From assembly GCA_944323695.1 (NCBI GenBank), contig CALUTI010000006.1, forward strand, positions 1 through 64,000: a DNA stretch of 64,000 nucleotides, given 5' to 3'. Below the pieces are notes generated by a model that was not told the DNA's origin, ran no database searches, and saw only the letters and a program-made list of their open reading frames with translations. Source of the stretch: Candidatus Gastranaerophilales bacterium (GTDB taxonomy: Bacteria; Cyanobacteriota; Vampirovibrionia; Gastranaerophilales; Gastranaerophilaceae). Below, in pieces: positions 1 through 12,100 of the stretch. The position numbers and the translations under genes were made by a program. Within the stretch, counting starts at the first letter, position 1. Every line of letters starts with the position of its first letter.

Positions 1-9
1 TTGCAAGCG

Positions 10-47
10 TTTTCTTTCTCTTTGCTTCGCAACAAAGAGAAAGAAAA
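10..47. repeat. 15-bp perfect hairpin, intergenic
   Basis: The arms at 10-24 and 33-47 are exact reverse complements (T-rich TTTTCTTTCTCTTTG and its complement) around an 8-base loop. It may be the terminator of a gene left of the window or a dispersed palindromic repeat. The rest of 48-237 has only short imperfect dyads (for example around 154-166) and no coding sequence that I recognise. Confidence 0.6.
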
Positions 48-238
48 TGCTGATAGGTGCCTATAATAGTTTTTATGGAAAGCGGTATTGCTAATGATTG
101 TTGTATTTTACAAATCGTCGCGTAAAGCGCCTTTACCAATATTGATACAATATGGTGTCCTGCCTTTGGCAGTAGTTTTTATGTAGAGCGCTGTTGGCGC
201 AATGTGGTGTCAACGGTTTATGTAAAACAGATTTATGG

Positions 239-244
239 TATAAT
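239..244 (+). promoter_or_regulatory. Probable -10 box for agmatinase gene
   Basis: A perfect TATAAT lies 22 bases before the start codon, followed by the ribosome binding site AAGGAG at 256-261. No convincing -35 box is visible. Confidence 0.4.
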
Positions 245-265
245 TATCACAAATAAGGAGAAAAA

Positions 266-1102
266 ATGCTTAGAGGACCTTTTTTAGACAGAAACTGGAT
301 GGGACAAAATCCAAACTATGAAACATCAACTATAATTATGCTCGGACTTCCGTTTGACGGAACCGTATCTTATAGACCCGGATCAAGATTTGCACCTGAA
401 CAAATCAGGCTTGCAAGCTGGGGGTTGGAAGAATATTCCCCGAATTTTGATAAACACCTTGAAGATGTAAACTTCCACGACGCAGGTGATTTGGAATTGC
501 CGCTCGGGAACACTTACAAATCACTTGAAGTAATTGAACAAAATGTTGAAGACATTTATAAAGACGGTAAAAAAGTTTTCGGTATCGGCGGCGAACACCT
601 TGTAACGTTACCGGAAATCAAAGCTGTTTCAAAATTTTACAAAGACCTTGCAATTGTGCACTTTGACGCACATACTGACCTTCGCGAAGAATATTTGGGC
701 GAAGAAATGTCACATTCAGCAGTAATCCGTCACGCCTCAAAAATTATTGGTCCGGAAAATATTAAACAAATCGGTATTCGCTCAGGTATGAAAGAAGAAT
801 TTGAGTTTATGAAAAAACATAATACGCTGATTCACGAATACAAAGAGCTTGATGTGTTAAAAGGTAAAAAAATCTTTGTAACTGTTGATTTGGATGTGCT
901 GGATCCTTCCGTAATGCCCGGAACCGGGACTCCCGAAAGCGGCGGAATGCAGTTCAATGAGCTTATCGGATGGTTTAAGTACCTTAAAAACTTTGATATA
1001 GTTGGCGCAGATGTTGTTGAACTTGCGCCCGATTATGATGCATCAGGGGTATCCACTGCCGTTGCGACTAAAGTTATCCGAGAACTTTTAATGATTATGT
1101 AA
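266..1102 (+). CDS. speB: Agmatinase / arginase-family ureohydrolase
   Basis: Predicted to hydrolyse agmatine to putrescine and urea in the cytoplasm (polyamine synthesis). The 278-residue length fits the family. The binuclear manganese motifs are all present: GGEH at 108-111, DAHTD at 134-138, SHSAVIRH at about 149-156 and DLDVLDP at 208-214, followed by a GTGTPESGG stretch. The start ATG has a strong AAGGAG site 4 bases upstream. It stands alone before ligA, with its own -10 box. Arginase or another ureohydrolase specificity cannot be excluded from motifs alone, but the length and the C-terminal VELAPDYD pattern favour agmatinase. Confidence 0.85.
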   Translation: MLRGPFLDRNWMGQNPNYETSTIIMLGLPFDGTVSYRPGSRFAPEQIRLASWGLEEYSPNFDKHLEDVNFHDAGDLELPLGNTYKSLEVIEQNVEDIYKDGKKVFGIGGEHLVTLPEIKAVSKFYKDLAIVHFDAHTDLREEYLGEEMSHSAVIRHASKIIGPENIKQIGIRSGMKEEFEFMKKHNTLIHEYKELDVLKGKKIFVTVDLDVLDPSVMPGTGTPESGGMQFNELIGWFKYLKNFDIVGADVVELAPDYDASGVSTAVATKVIRELLMIM

Positions 1103-1132
1103 ACTAAAAATCAGAGGCATATTTGATTTTAA

Positions 1133-3554
<2,422 letters not shown>

Positions 3555-3558
<4 letters not shown>

Positions 3559-4277
3559 AAAAGATTTTATTAGGAGCTGTATTAGTAGGTCTTTTGGCTG
3601 CACCGGCAGTTTTTGCGGAAACAGAACGAGGATTTGTAACCTCTACTGCAACAGCAAACAAAGAACTTGCACCTGATACCGTTGAAATTTCAATTGCAGT
3701 TGTAACCTATGACAACAAATCAATGCAAAAAGCCACTTTAGAAAACAAAGAACTTTCAGATAAGCTCTACAATGCTATGAAAGGTTTGATAACACCTGCA
3801 AACGGTGACTGGGTAAAAACTTCAGACTTTAGCGCACAGCCTGTTTATTCATATTCAGGAAACAAAAGAAATTTTGACAAATACGAAGTGTCAAACAGAA
3901 TCATTGTCCACACAAAATCTATTGACAAAGCGGGTGACATAATTGATAAAGCTATAACTTTGGGTGCAACAAATATTGATAATCTGAATTTCACATTATC
4001 ATCATACGAAAAAGAATGCGACGCATTGCTTACACAGGCAACCCAAAAGACACGCACAAGAGCTGAACTTCTTGCAAAAGCAGCAGGAACTGCAATTACC
4101 GGAACCAAATCAATCTCTGCAAGCTGCAATACATCAGGCGTTTCACAAAGAGTTATGTACAATATGATGGCAAAAGCTTCTATGGCAGATGCTGAAATGG
4201 CTGTGGGTTCAACCCCTATTGAAACAGGTGTCATCAAGCTTTATGCAAACGTCAATGCAAGCTATTTTGTTAAATAA
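3555..4277 (+). CDS. SIMPL-domain (DUF541/YggE-like) exported protein
   Basis: The 240-residue product has a clear Sec signal peptide, with lysines then a hydrophobic core ending AAPAVFA before the mature ETERGF, so it is predicted to be periplasmic. The mature part matches the SIMPL/DUF541 pattern: an N-terminal strand with TATANKELAPDTVEISI, a central YxVSNRIIV strand, and a C-terminal TGVIKLYANVNASY strand. YggE/BP26 relatives are linked to oxidative stress and form oligomeric rings; the precise function here is unknown. It is the last gene of the ligA operon and is followed by a strong terminator. Confidence 0.85.
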
Positions 4278-4294
4278 ATTTTCAAAATTGATGA

Positions 4295-4324
4295 AAAAAG
4301 AACCCCTAAAAAGGGGTTCTTTTT
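4295..4324. terminator. Bidirectional rho-independent terminator
   Basis: Perfect 12-bp stem (AAAAAGAACCCC, 6-base loop, GGGGTTCTTTTT) between two convergent genes. It serves the SIMPL gene on plus and prepilin gene 1 on minus, whose stop codon overlaps the stem end. Confidence 0.9.
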
Positions 4325-5275
4325 AATTTGGGTAACCGTCAGGAATTTTCCAGCCGCTCAATTGAATTACCGCGCCACAAACCTGTCCTTGCCCTTCTGT
4401 ACTGCAAGAAAAATTCTGCACAACCTCGGGATTATCTTCAATAACAAAATTAGGCTGCATCATTTCTTCTGCTGTATATCCGCTGCCTTCGCCATATAAT
4501 TTTAATCCGTAACCTATATTAAATGTTTTTCCTGAATCTACAAATTCGCCGTCATCATTGTTACTTCCCGCAGATTTACCGGGATTACCGGGTGAAAAAT
4601 ACATTGCAAATATATCCTTTCCTAATATATTAGGTCCTGACTTTCCGTTTATATCCGCAAAAACCCACACATGCGGATAATAAGTATCCGCGCCTGCCCA
4701 TGTATAAATATATGTACCATCAGCAAGCACAAATACACCATGCGTAGTACTGCTTATAGTGGAGACAACATTACCATTTAATCCATTTATAGCTTCAATT
4801 GAACAGTCTTTTAATGCAGGAAAGCATTCTTTAGTGACTTTTAGATACGGGAATATATATGTTTGCCAAAAGTACTTTATTCTCTGCGCATCATTTGTCG
4901 GATACTGATTCCATGACCATGTATTATAATCTCCGTGCTCAACTTTTGCAAGTTCAAACGCGTTCTTTAAAGTCGCATAAGCTTTTTGTAAACGTGTTAT
5001 AGTCGACTTTTCCTGATAATTACTTATTAATGTAGGGATAGTCATTGCCGCCACAACGCCAATTATTCCTAAGGTTATTAACACCTCTGCTAATGTAAAT
5101 GCCTTATTTACTCTTATGCGATAGTCAGGAATTATTTTCTCGACGACGCTCCCGCCGCCGGCTCCGCTATGGTCTCGAAAACAATTCCTGACTATCGCTA
5201 TACCTTCAAAACTCTTGTTATCACTACCTAGGAGAGACGCCCCCCCCCGTTTCTGAAATTCTTCATCATCTTCAT
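4323..5275 (-). CDS. Prepilin-like protein 1, G9-tract switch (out of frame as read)
   Basis: A type IV pilin / pseudopilin-like protein. The conserved helix KAFTLAEVLITLGIIG is followed by a roughly 250-residue variable, probably extracellular domain with few cysteines. The only well-placed start is ATG at 5275, 8 bases after AGGAG. After MKMMKNFRN comes a run of 9 G (5240-5248). As read, that frame stops after 15 codons (TAG, 5228-5230). With one more G, or a -1 shift on the tract, the frame runs unbroken to 4323 and gives 317 residues with a 59-residue leader before the cleavage site. The leader includes an 81-bp palindrome (5118-5198) read in frame. The ribosome binding site lies 8 bases after the trpS stop codon, so co-transcription with trpS is likely. 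The open frame alone would start only at an unlikely GTG inside the helix (5084). Confidence 0.8.
5118..5198. repeat. 81-bp palindromic element inside prepilin gene 1
   Basis: Arms GCGATAGTCAGGAATT (5118-5133) and its exact reverse complement (5183-5198) enclose a centre containing the sequence of TCTCGACGACGCTC type. A close relative lies at 34761-34839 in prepilin gene 3. The outer arms differ between the two copies but remain complementary in each. It is read through in frame in the switched-on version. Confidence 0.85.
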
Positions 5276-5288
5276 AAGCTTTTCTCCT
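5228..5288 (-). promoter_or_regulatory. G-tract switch region of prepilin gene 1
   Basis: In minus-strand order: TCTCCT complement (the Shine-Dalgarno AGGAGA, 5283-5288), ATG 5275, nine G at 5240-5248, then TCTCCT (5230-5235), which can pair with the Shine-Dalgarno, and the TAG stop at 5228-5230. The tract therefore sits in a loop between the ribosome binding site and a sequence that could mask it. Confidence 0.75.
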
Positions 5289-5291
5289 TTT

Positions 5292-6290
5292 TTAGTACAT
5301 ACCTATAATATTTCTAACTTCTTTCAGCACTTTTTGCGCTTCAATTCGTGTTTTTTCAGAACCCTGACGGATAATTTCATGAACTTCATCAAGATGCGCC
5401 TCGTAATATCTTCTGCGTTCACGAATATCATGGAGACGTTCATTTACAAGCACAGCCAACTGTCTTTTGCAGTCAGCACAACCGCGCAAACCTTTTTCAC
5501 ATTCGCATTTTACGGTATTAATTTGTTCATCATTTCCGAAAATCTGCCAGTACTTAAACGCTACTTCGCACTGATCCGGATGTCCCAAATCATCACGGCG
5601 CAAACGGCTTCTGTCAGTAATTGCCGTCATAATTTTTTTCGCGGTAACTTCTTCCGTATCGGAAATTTTTATATCATTATTGTAAGATTTACTCATCTTG
5701 TTGCCGTCGAGTCCGCAAATTAAGGAACATTCATTCAACAAAGGCTGAGGCTCATTGAAGAAATCCGTTTTATAAATATTATTAAACCTTCTGACAATAT
5801 CTCTTGTTATTTCAATATGCGCAATCTGATCAATACCTACGGGAATCAAAGGTGAATTAAGCATCATAATATCCGCGCTCATCAAGACCGGATACCCCAT
5901 AAGCCCGTAACTTATTTGAGAGTTCACAGCTTCTTTTGTCCGTAGAATTTTTGCCATATCTTTTAATGTCGGATCGCGTTCGACCCAGTTTTGCGGAGTT
6001 ACCATACTTAAATAAATATGCAGTTCTGCAATCTCAGGCACCAATGACTGCACATATATAGTTGATTTTTCAGGATCAATTCCTGATGCAAGCCAATCGA
6101 TTACAACATCAACAACATCCTGACGCAAATCTTTTGTATTATCATATTTGGTGGTTAATGCATGCCAGTCTGCAACAAAAAAATAACAGTCATAATCATT
6201 TTGAAGTTTAACCCAGTTCTGTATTACACCGAGATAATGCCCCAGATGTAATCTTCCTGTTGAACGCATTCCTGATACAATTCTTTGCAT
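5292..6290 (-). CDS. trpS: Tryptophanyl-tRNA synthetase
   Basis: Charges tRNA-Trp. The 332-residue length fits the bacterial class I enzyme. The HIGH-type motif appears as HLGH at 15-18 (GRLHLGHYLG) and the KMSKS loop is exact (GNKMSKSYNN, near residue 200). A Cys-rich stretch (CECEKGLRGCADCK) in the C-terminal anticodon domain resembles that of other TrpRS proteins. A minus-strand TATAAT at 6315-6320 lies about 25 bases before the start. Prepilin gene 1 follows only 16 bases after its stop. Confidence 0.96.
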   Translation of the reverse strand: MQRIVSGMRSTGRLHLGHYLGVIQNWVKLQNDYDCYFFVADWHALTTKYDNTKDLRQDVVDVVIDWLASGIDPEKSTIYVQSLVPEIAELHIYLSMVTPQNWVERDPTLKDMAKILRTKEAVNSQISYGLMGYPVLMSADIMMLNSPLIPVGIDQIAHIEITRDIVRRFNNIYKTDFFNEPQPLLNECSLICGLDGNKMSKSYNNDIKISDTEEVTAKKIMTAITDRSRLRRDDLGHPDQCEVAFKYWQIFGNDEQINTVKCECEKGLRGCADCKRQLAVLVNERLHDIRERRRYYEAHLDEVHEIIRQGSEKTRIEAQKVLKEVRNIIGMY

Positions 6291-6322
6291 TTAAACACCA
6301 ACCTTTCTTCGCTTATTATAAC

Positions 6323-6350
6323 ATAAAAAAACGGCCGAAGCCGTTTTAAT
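6323..6350 (-). terminator. Terminator of the small basic protein gene
   Basis: Stem AAAACGGC / GCCGTTTT with a 4-base loop. On the minus strand it is followed by a run of seven T. It lies between the stop at 6379 and the trpS promoter. Confidence 0.85.
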
Positions 6351-6378
6351 TTATCCTATTTTCCTTTATCCTATCGAT

Positions 6379-6669
6379 TTACGCAACCACTTTTGAAACA
6401 AAGTTTGCAATTTCAAAAAATGAATCTTTTACAAATTCTTTTGCTAAAGTCTTAATCGGTCTGTTTTCAATACAGTCAAATACGTAATAAATCGGATCTT
6501 TTGAATTATTGAAACGCATTCTTCTGTCAGATTTTTCTAAGTAGCAGTAGTCCTCAATAGAAAAACCTGTGTTTGACTTTCTTTTGTTGCCTTTTCTTCT
6601 TCTTGTCAAAGCACCAAACTGACCGTTACCTGCTGTATCGTTATGTGAATTAGCTGCTGTTTGAATCAT
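6379..6669 (-). CDS. Small basic protein, unknown
   Basis: The 96-residue product has a polar N-terminus, a basic patch (RRRKGNKRKS, about residues 23-32) and a middle segment NTGFSIEDYCYLEKSDRRMRF, split here as NTGFSIEDYC and YLEKSDRRMRF. The C-terminal half is helical and may be amphipathic. No signal peptide or membrane helix is seen. A weak purine-rich ribosome site (AAGAAAGAGAG) lies upstream, AT-rich promoter-like sequence spans 6700-6730 and a good terminator follows, which supports a real, independently expressed gene. I do not recognise the family. Confidence 0.65.
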   Translation of the reverse strand: MIQTAANSHNDTAGNGQFGALTRRRKGNKRKSNTGFSIEDYCYLEKSDRRMRFNNSKDPIYYVFDCIENRPIKTLAKEFVKDSFFEIANFVSKVVA

Positions 6670-6801
6670 CTTTTGCTCTCTTTCTTAAAATTAATCTCTT
6701 CTTGTATATATAAAGTATATATACTCAAAAAAATTGCCTTTTGAGAAAAAAATTTGTTAAGATTTCTTTACATACATTTTTACAAAACCACCTGCCGAAC
6801 A

Positions 6802-7712
6802 TTAATACGGGTAATCGTCTTTAAACTCCCAATTATCCAGCCATAAAAGATATGTACACCCGTGACGCGTATAAGTTTCACTGTCCTCATTGTAATCTTC
6901 ACCGCTATATGGCTTACATGCAATATTCATTGTACTCGTACCCATATTCACATCAGGATAGTTTACCGTATATCCATTCATGACATCCTCACGAGTCACG
7001 CCTTCAGTATAACCGTATGGTAATAGGCCTTTACTCATATATTCTCTCAACATTACATAACTAAAATTATCTTTACCTATTATCGCATCTTCTTTTATAT
7101 TGGTGCGGATAGAAAAAGAAATAGTATTACCATAGGAATAACACGCTACAGAAACGCCAACACCATCACTTAATATAAAATTGTCTGTATAGACACCTGC
7201 AGACTGAAGCTTACAATTTGTCATAGCCTCATTTCCTGTTCCGCAATCACGAGATATTTTTATATATGGTCTTAAGTATGTATCAACAAACCATTTTGAA
7301 TTTTCTGCACTATCCGTATATTTAATAGTCTGCCATGTATTAGGATCACCATATTCTGCTTGGGCAAATTTCAAGGCTTGTGCTATTTCCGCATATGCTT
7401 TTTTTACCTTTGTTGCGGTAGCTTTTTTCTGATAATTTGCAACTAAAGTCGGGATTGTCATTGCGGCAACTACTCCAATTATGCCAAGCGTTATCAATAC
7501 TTCTGCCAGGGTGAAGGCAGATTTCTTTTTAAAGTCGTTAGGACGATAAGACGTTAAGACGTTAAGTTCTTTAATGTCATTCTGAGCGCCAGCGAAGAAT
7601 CTCTTGAGATCCTTCGGCTTCGCCTCAGGATGACGGATTTCCGCAAAACTCTTGTTATCACTACCTAGGAGAGACGCCCCCCCCCGTTTCTGAAATTTTT
7701 CATCATCTTCAT
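6802..7712 (-). CDS. Prepilin-like protein 2, G9-tract switch (out of frame as read)
   Basis: The open frame from 7497 encodes the pilin helix SAFTLAEVLITLGIIG and a roughly 210-residue C-terminal domain with several cysteines ending in NWEFKDDYPY. The start codon is ATG at 7712 behind AGGAG (7721-7725). A run of 9 G occupies 7677-7685 and the starting frame stops at TAG 7665-7667. One extra G gives an uninterrupted 303-residue protein with a 66-residue leader. The leader's first 23 residues are nearly identical to those of prepilin gene 1, but its inserted palindrome (7576-7634) is from a different repeat family. It has its own promoter (7737-7765) and also lies 61 bases after tolC. Confidence 0.8.
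7576..7634. repeat. 59-bp palindromic element inside prepilin gene 2
   Basis: Outer arms GTCATTCTGAG (7576-7586) and CTCAGGATGAC (7624-7634), inner arms GAAGAATCTC / GAGATCCTTC around TT (7594-7615). It is translated in frame in the switched-on version (EIRHPEAKPKDLKRFFAGAQ). Just beside it, at 7543-7567, are short tandem repeats of the type AAGACGTT. Confidence 0.85.
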
Positions 7713-7725
7713 AAGCTTTTCTCCT
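7665..7725 (-). promoter_or_regulatory. G-tract switch region of prepilin gene 2
   Basis: Nearly identical to the switch of prepilin gene 1: Shine-Dalgarno AGGAGA (complement 7720-7725), ATG 7712, nine G at 7677-7685, complementary TCTCCT (7667-7672), stop TAG 7665-7667. Confidence 0.75.
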
Positions 7726-7736
7726 TTTTTAAGTTT

Positions 7737-7765
7737 ATTATAACAAATTCAAAAGAATAATACAA
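7737..7765 (-). promoter_or_regulatory. Sigma70-type promoter of prepilin gene 2
   Basis: On the minus strand, TTGTAT (7760-7765), a 17-base spacer and TATAAT (7737-7742). Confidence 0.65.
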
Positions 7766-7772
7766 GTATAAA

Positions 7773-9188
7773 TCAGTTTTCCAGTTCAATTACATCTTCG
7801 TCGGAAATTATATTTTTACCGACAGCTTTTTCAAGTCCCGCCTTTGCGGAATTGTATTCATAAAGTGCTTGATAGTAAGTCAATTGAGCAGTTTCATACA
7901 TAATTTGAGAATCTTTTAATTCAGTCGGACTTGCTTCACCAACTCTATATCTGCCATAGGAAAGCTCATAATTTTCCTTGGCCTGCTTAACCTGCAAAAG
8001 CGCAACCGGCATTTGATTTTTCTTTTCTTCAAGAGTTAAGAAAGCATTTTGAATTTCGAGATAAATCTGGTTCTGGGTATTTTGAGCATTTGCAAGCTCT
8101 TTATCATACAAGTATCTTGCTTCTTTAATTTCGTTACGTATTAACATTCCGTTAATGGTCGGGAAGTTAAGGTATCCGCCAAGGTTGTAACCATGGTTAG
8201 ATGTCCATTGTTTACCACCGATTTGCAGCTGTCCTTCAAGAGAAAGTGTCGGATAAAAAGATTTTTTAACCAATTTAAGAGTTTGGTTTGCAGTTTCAAC
8301 CTTGATTTCAGCAAGTCTCAATTCCGGACGGGCTTCACGGGCAATATCAACAGCCGCATTAAATGTCAAATTCAAAGGCTGATACTGAAGTTTATCCATA
8401 ACATTGTATTTATCAATAAACGGAACGCCCATAACGTTATTTAATTTAGCTATCGCAAGGTTTACGGCATTATCTGCCTGAATAAGTTTAAGCTTTGCAC
8501 TGCTTAAATTTGATTCCGCAATTGTAACGTCTACTTTCGGATTCATACCGATTTCGTAGAAGGCTTTTGCCTGATCATAGAAAAGCTGAAATTTATCAAC
8601 TGTATCCTGCGCAACCCTGCGGTTTTCATATGCATATAAAAGCGCATAGTAAGCATCTTTTGTCTGATAAATTACATCATTGATAACCGCAGTAAGTGAT
8701 GCTTTATATCCTTCATAATCCAAACGTCTTATTGTTGCCTGATTTTGGGTTACACCAAAGTCATAAAGCATTTGCTGTAAGGTAACCTGCCCAAGAATAT
8801 AATAGTTAAATGTCAAATTCTGTCCCAAAGCATCTGACAATTGAAGTTGTCTGATTCTTGTATAACCTGTTTGCCAGCTCACTTGAGGGAAATAGTTTGA
8901 CCAAACCTGTTTGATTCTGGCATCAGAAGCTAAAATATCCTGAAAAGCCGCATTAATCTGAGGGTTATTGCCTAACGCAAGTTCTATACAATTTTCAAGA
9001 GTTAAGTCGATGTTTTTTTCAACAGAACCTGAAATTATATAGTCAGATCCGCCGGTACTTTGGGGCAAAACATGTTCTGATTGAGGGAATTCCTTATCCT
9101 GAATATCGTTGCCGATATTCTCCTGCGCAAATACAGGGCAAATACACATTCCAAATATCATATTTATAAGTAAAAATCTTTTGAACAT
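7773..9188 (-). CDS. TolC-family outer membrane efflux protein
   Basis: Outer membrane channel of a tripartite efflux pump. The 471-residue product starts with a signal peptide (hydrophobic core ending CPVFAQE). Two internally similar outer-membrane-factor repeats follow, with long amphipathic helices such as the one starting LTLENCIELALGNNPQINAA and a C-terminal NSAKAGLEKAVGK. Its ATG overlaps the stop of the RND gene (TAATG), so it is translationally coupled to the inner membrane pump and adaptor, which completes the set. Confidence 0.92.
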   Translation of the reverse strand: MFKRFLLINMIFGMCICPVFAQENIGNDIQDKEFPQSEHVLPQSTGGSDYIISGSVEKNIDLTLENCIELALGNNPQINAAFQDILASDARIKQVWSNYFPQVSWQTGYTRIRQLQLSDALGQNLTFNYYILGQVTLQQMLYDFGVTQNQATIRRLDYEGYKASLTAVINDVIYQTKDAYYALLYAYENRRVAQDTVDKFQLFYDQAKAFYEIGMNPKVDVTIAESNLSSAKLKLIQADNAVNLAIAKLNNVMGVPFIDKYNVMDKLQYQPLNLTFNAAVDIAREARPELRLAEIKVETANQTLKLVKKSFYPTLSLEGQLQIGGKQWTSNHGYNLGGYLNFPTINGMLIRNEIKEARYLYDKELANAQNTQNQIYLEIQNAFLTLEEKKNQMPVALLQVKQAKENYELSYGRYRVGEASPTELKDSQIMYETAQLTYYQALYEYNSAKAGLEKAVGKNIISDEDVIELEN

Positions 9189-12100
9189 TATTTTTTACCT
9201 TTATTGTTAACTCTTCTTGCTATATTAACTTTCATTTCTTCAATAATTACATAAAATGCCGGAACAAGGAATGTACCGATAAATGCTACAGCCATCATAC
9301 CGCCAAATACTGTCATACCAACAGAATGACGGCTTGCGGCACCCGCACCTTTTGCAAATACCAAAGGTAATAAACCTAAAATAAATGCAATATTTGTCAT
9401 CATAACCGCACGGAACCTGAGTTTTGCGGCCTGCATTGCAGCTTCCCTGATCGGCAAGCCTTCTTCATGAGCATCTTTTGCAAATTCAATAATCAAAATT
9501 GCCTGTTTTGTACTTAAGCCCAAAAGCATTACAAGCCCGATTTGTGAATACAAATCAAGTGAATACCCTGCCACATACTGGAAGAATAAAGCTCCGACAA
9601 GTGCTACAGGCGATACCAGAAGTACGGCAATCGGAAGCATCCAGCTTTCGTACAACCCGACTAAGAACAAATATACAAAGACAATTGACATTGCAAGAAT
9701 CGGCCCTATCTGACCTGAAGATTCCTGCTCCTGCAGTGAAGTTCCTGACCACGCATAACCCATATCTTGCGGCAGAACTTCCGCAGACAATCTTTCCATA
9801 ATTGCCATTGCCTGACCTGAAGATACGCCTTCACGTGCAGATCCGTTTATGGTAATTGCAGGATACAGGTTAAACCTTGTTCTGCTGTATGGTCCTACAA
9901 TATTTTCTATTTTTAAAACAGATGTTATCGGCACCATTGTACCGTAATTATTTTTTACAAAAATTTTATCTATATCACCGGGTTTTGCCCTGAAATCAGC
10001 ATCCGCCTGCATATAAACACGATAAACACGGCCGTATTTATTAAAGTCGTTTATATAAGATTTACCGAAATATGCGGCAAGTGCGTTATAAATTTCAGAT
10101 ATCTCAACCCCTTGAGCCATAGCCTTTGCAACATCAACATTCAGCAATAACTGAGGCATATTAGATGTAAATGATGTATATACCATTGTAAAGTTAGGAT
10201 CTTTATTTGCTGCAGAAAGAAGCTTCACTGCTTCATCATAAAGCTCCTGTGAATTTCTGTTGCCTTTATCAAGCAGCTGGTATTCAAAACCGCCGAACAT
10301 ACCCAAACCTGAAATTGCAGGCGGAGAGAATGAAGCAATCGTTGCAGAAGGATAATTTGAAAATTCACTTCTCATTATACTCAAAATGCCTTCAGCAGAT
10401 TCTGCCTTTGATTTACGTTTTGACCAGGGCTCCAATTGCGCAACAATAAACGCAGTGTTTTCACCGTTGAAGCCAACCATTGTAATGGTTGTTTCAACAC
10501 CTTTTATTTTTAAAATTCTATCTTCAATTTCAGTTGCGACCATACTTGTTCTGGATGCTGATGAACCGTCAGGTAATTGAATCTGTGTAAAGATTGCACC
10601 TCTGTCTTCAGACGGTAAAAAGCCTGTCGGTATAATTTTGAACATAAAAAGAACAAATACAATGATACCTAAAAGCACGCCCATTGTAAGCTTAGCTGAA
10701 TTAATAAAAACATTTGCGCCTTCAAGATATTTGTCACGAACATTATTAAACCAGTCATCAAATTTTTGAATAAATACAAAATCCGCTTTTTCATCTCCGG
10801 ATTTCAAAATCATAGAACACAGCGCCGGTGATAATGTTAATGCAACAAGAGTTGACAAACCGATTGAAGATGCAATACACAAAGCAAATTGCCTAAACAT
10901 CTGCCCCGTAATCCCTGCCATAAATGATACCGGTACAAATACCGCCATCAAAACAAGAGATGTTGCAAGAACAGCGCCAAATACCTCTTTCATAGTAATT
11001 TCAGTAGCAGTTTTCTGATCTTTTCCTTCCTGAATATGCCGCTGGGTATTTTCAAGTACAACAATCGCATCATCTACAACCAAACCTACTGCCAAAACTA
11101 ATGCAAATAAAATCAACAGGTTAATTGAAAACCCGAGCAAATTCATAAATATGAAAACCCCGATTAATGAAACCGGAATTGCGCAGAAAGGAATAAACGC
11201 GGCACGCATACTGCCTAAAAACATATAGGTTACCAGACCAACAAGTAAAATAGCAAGAGCAATTGCGTGTATTACCTCATTAATTGATTCGCGGACGAAT
11301 TCAGTTTCATCATGCTGGATTTCATATTCAATACCTTGCGGGAAGCTTTTACTTAATTCTTCCATTTTCTTTTGGATTTTATTAGACAAATCAATAGCGT
11401 TTGCTTCAGGCAGCTGACTGACGGAAATAATTGCAGCATTTTTACCGCCGATTCTGGAGAAGTATGAATAACTTTCAGCACCTAATTCTACACGTGCAAT
11501 ATCTTTAAGCTTAATTTGAGAACCGTCGGGTTTTGACCTTACAACAATATCTTCAAACTCTTTCGGATCCTCCAGACGTCCTCTGGTACGCATTGTAAGC
11601 TTAATCATCTGCGGGTCTTTCATAGGTTCAACGCCCAAATCACCCGCAGGAGTCTGAGTATTTTGTGCCTGAACAGCTGCGGCAACTTCGCTTGTTGAAA
11701 CACCTAAGCTTGCCATTTTATTCGCATCAAGCCAAATTCTCATTGAGTATTCTGTTGAGCCGAATACCTGAACTTTACCGACACCTTTAATACGTGCCAA
11801 TTCATCTTTAATATAAATAGCAGCATAGTTTGCAATATACAGGTTATCGTAAGTTCCTGTCGGGGAGTTGACTGATATCATCAAAATACCCGGGCCGCCA
11901 GTGGATTTTTTTACGGTCAAACCGTATCTTCGAACTTCTTCCGGCAACCGCGGAGTAACCAATTGGAGCTGGTTTTGAACGTTTACAACCGCCATATCAG
12001 GGTCAGAGCCGATATCAAAATACAACGTCAACTGGTAAGAACCGTTTTGAGATGTTGAAGACATATAAATCATATTTTCAACACCGTTCAATTGAGCTTC

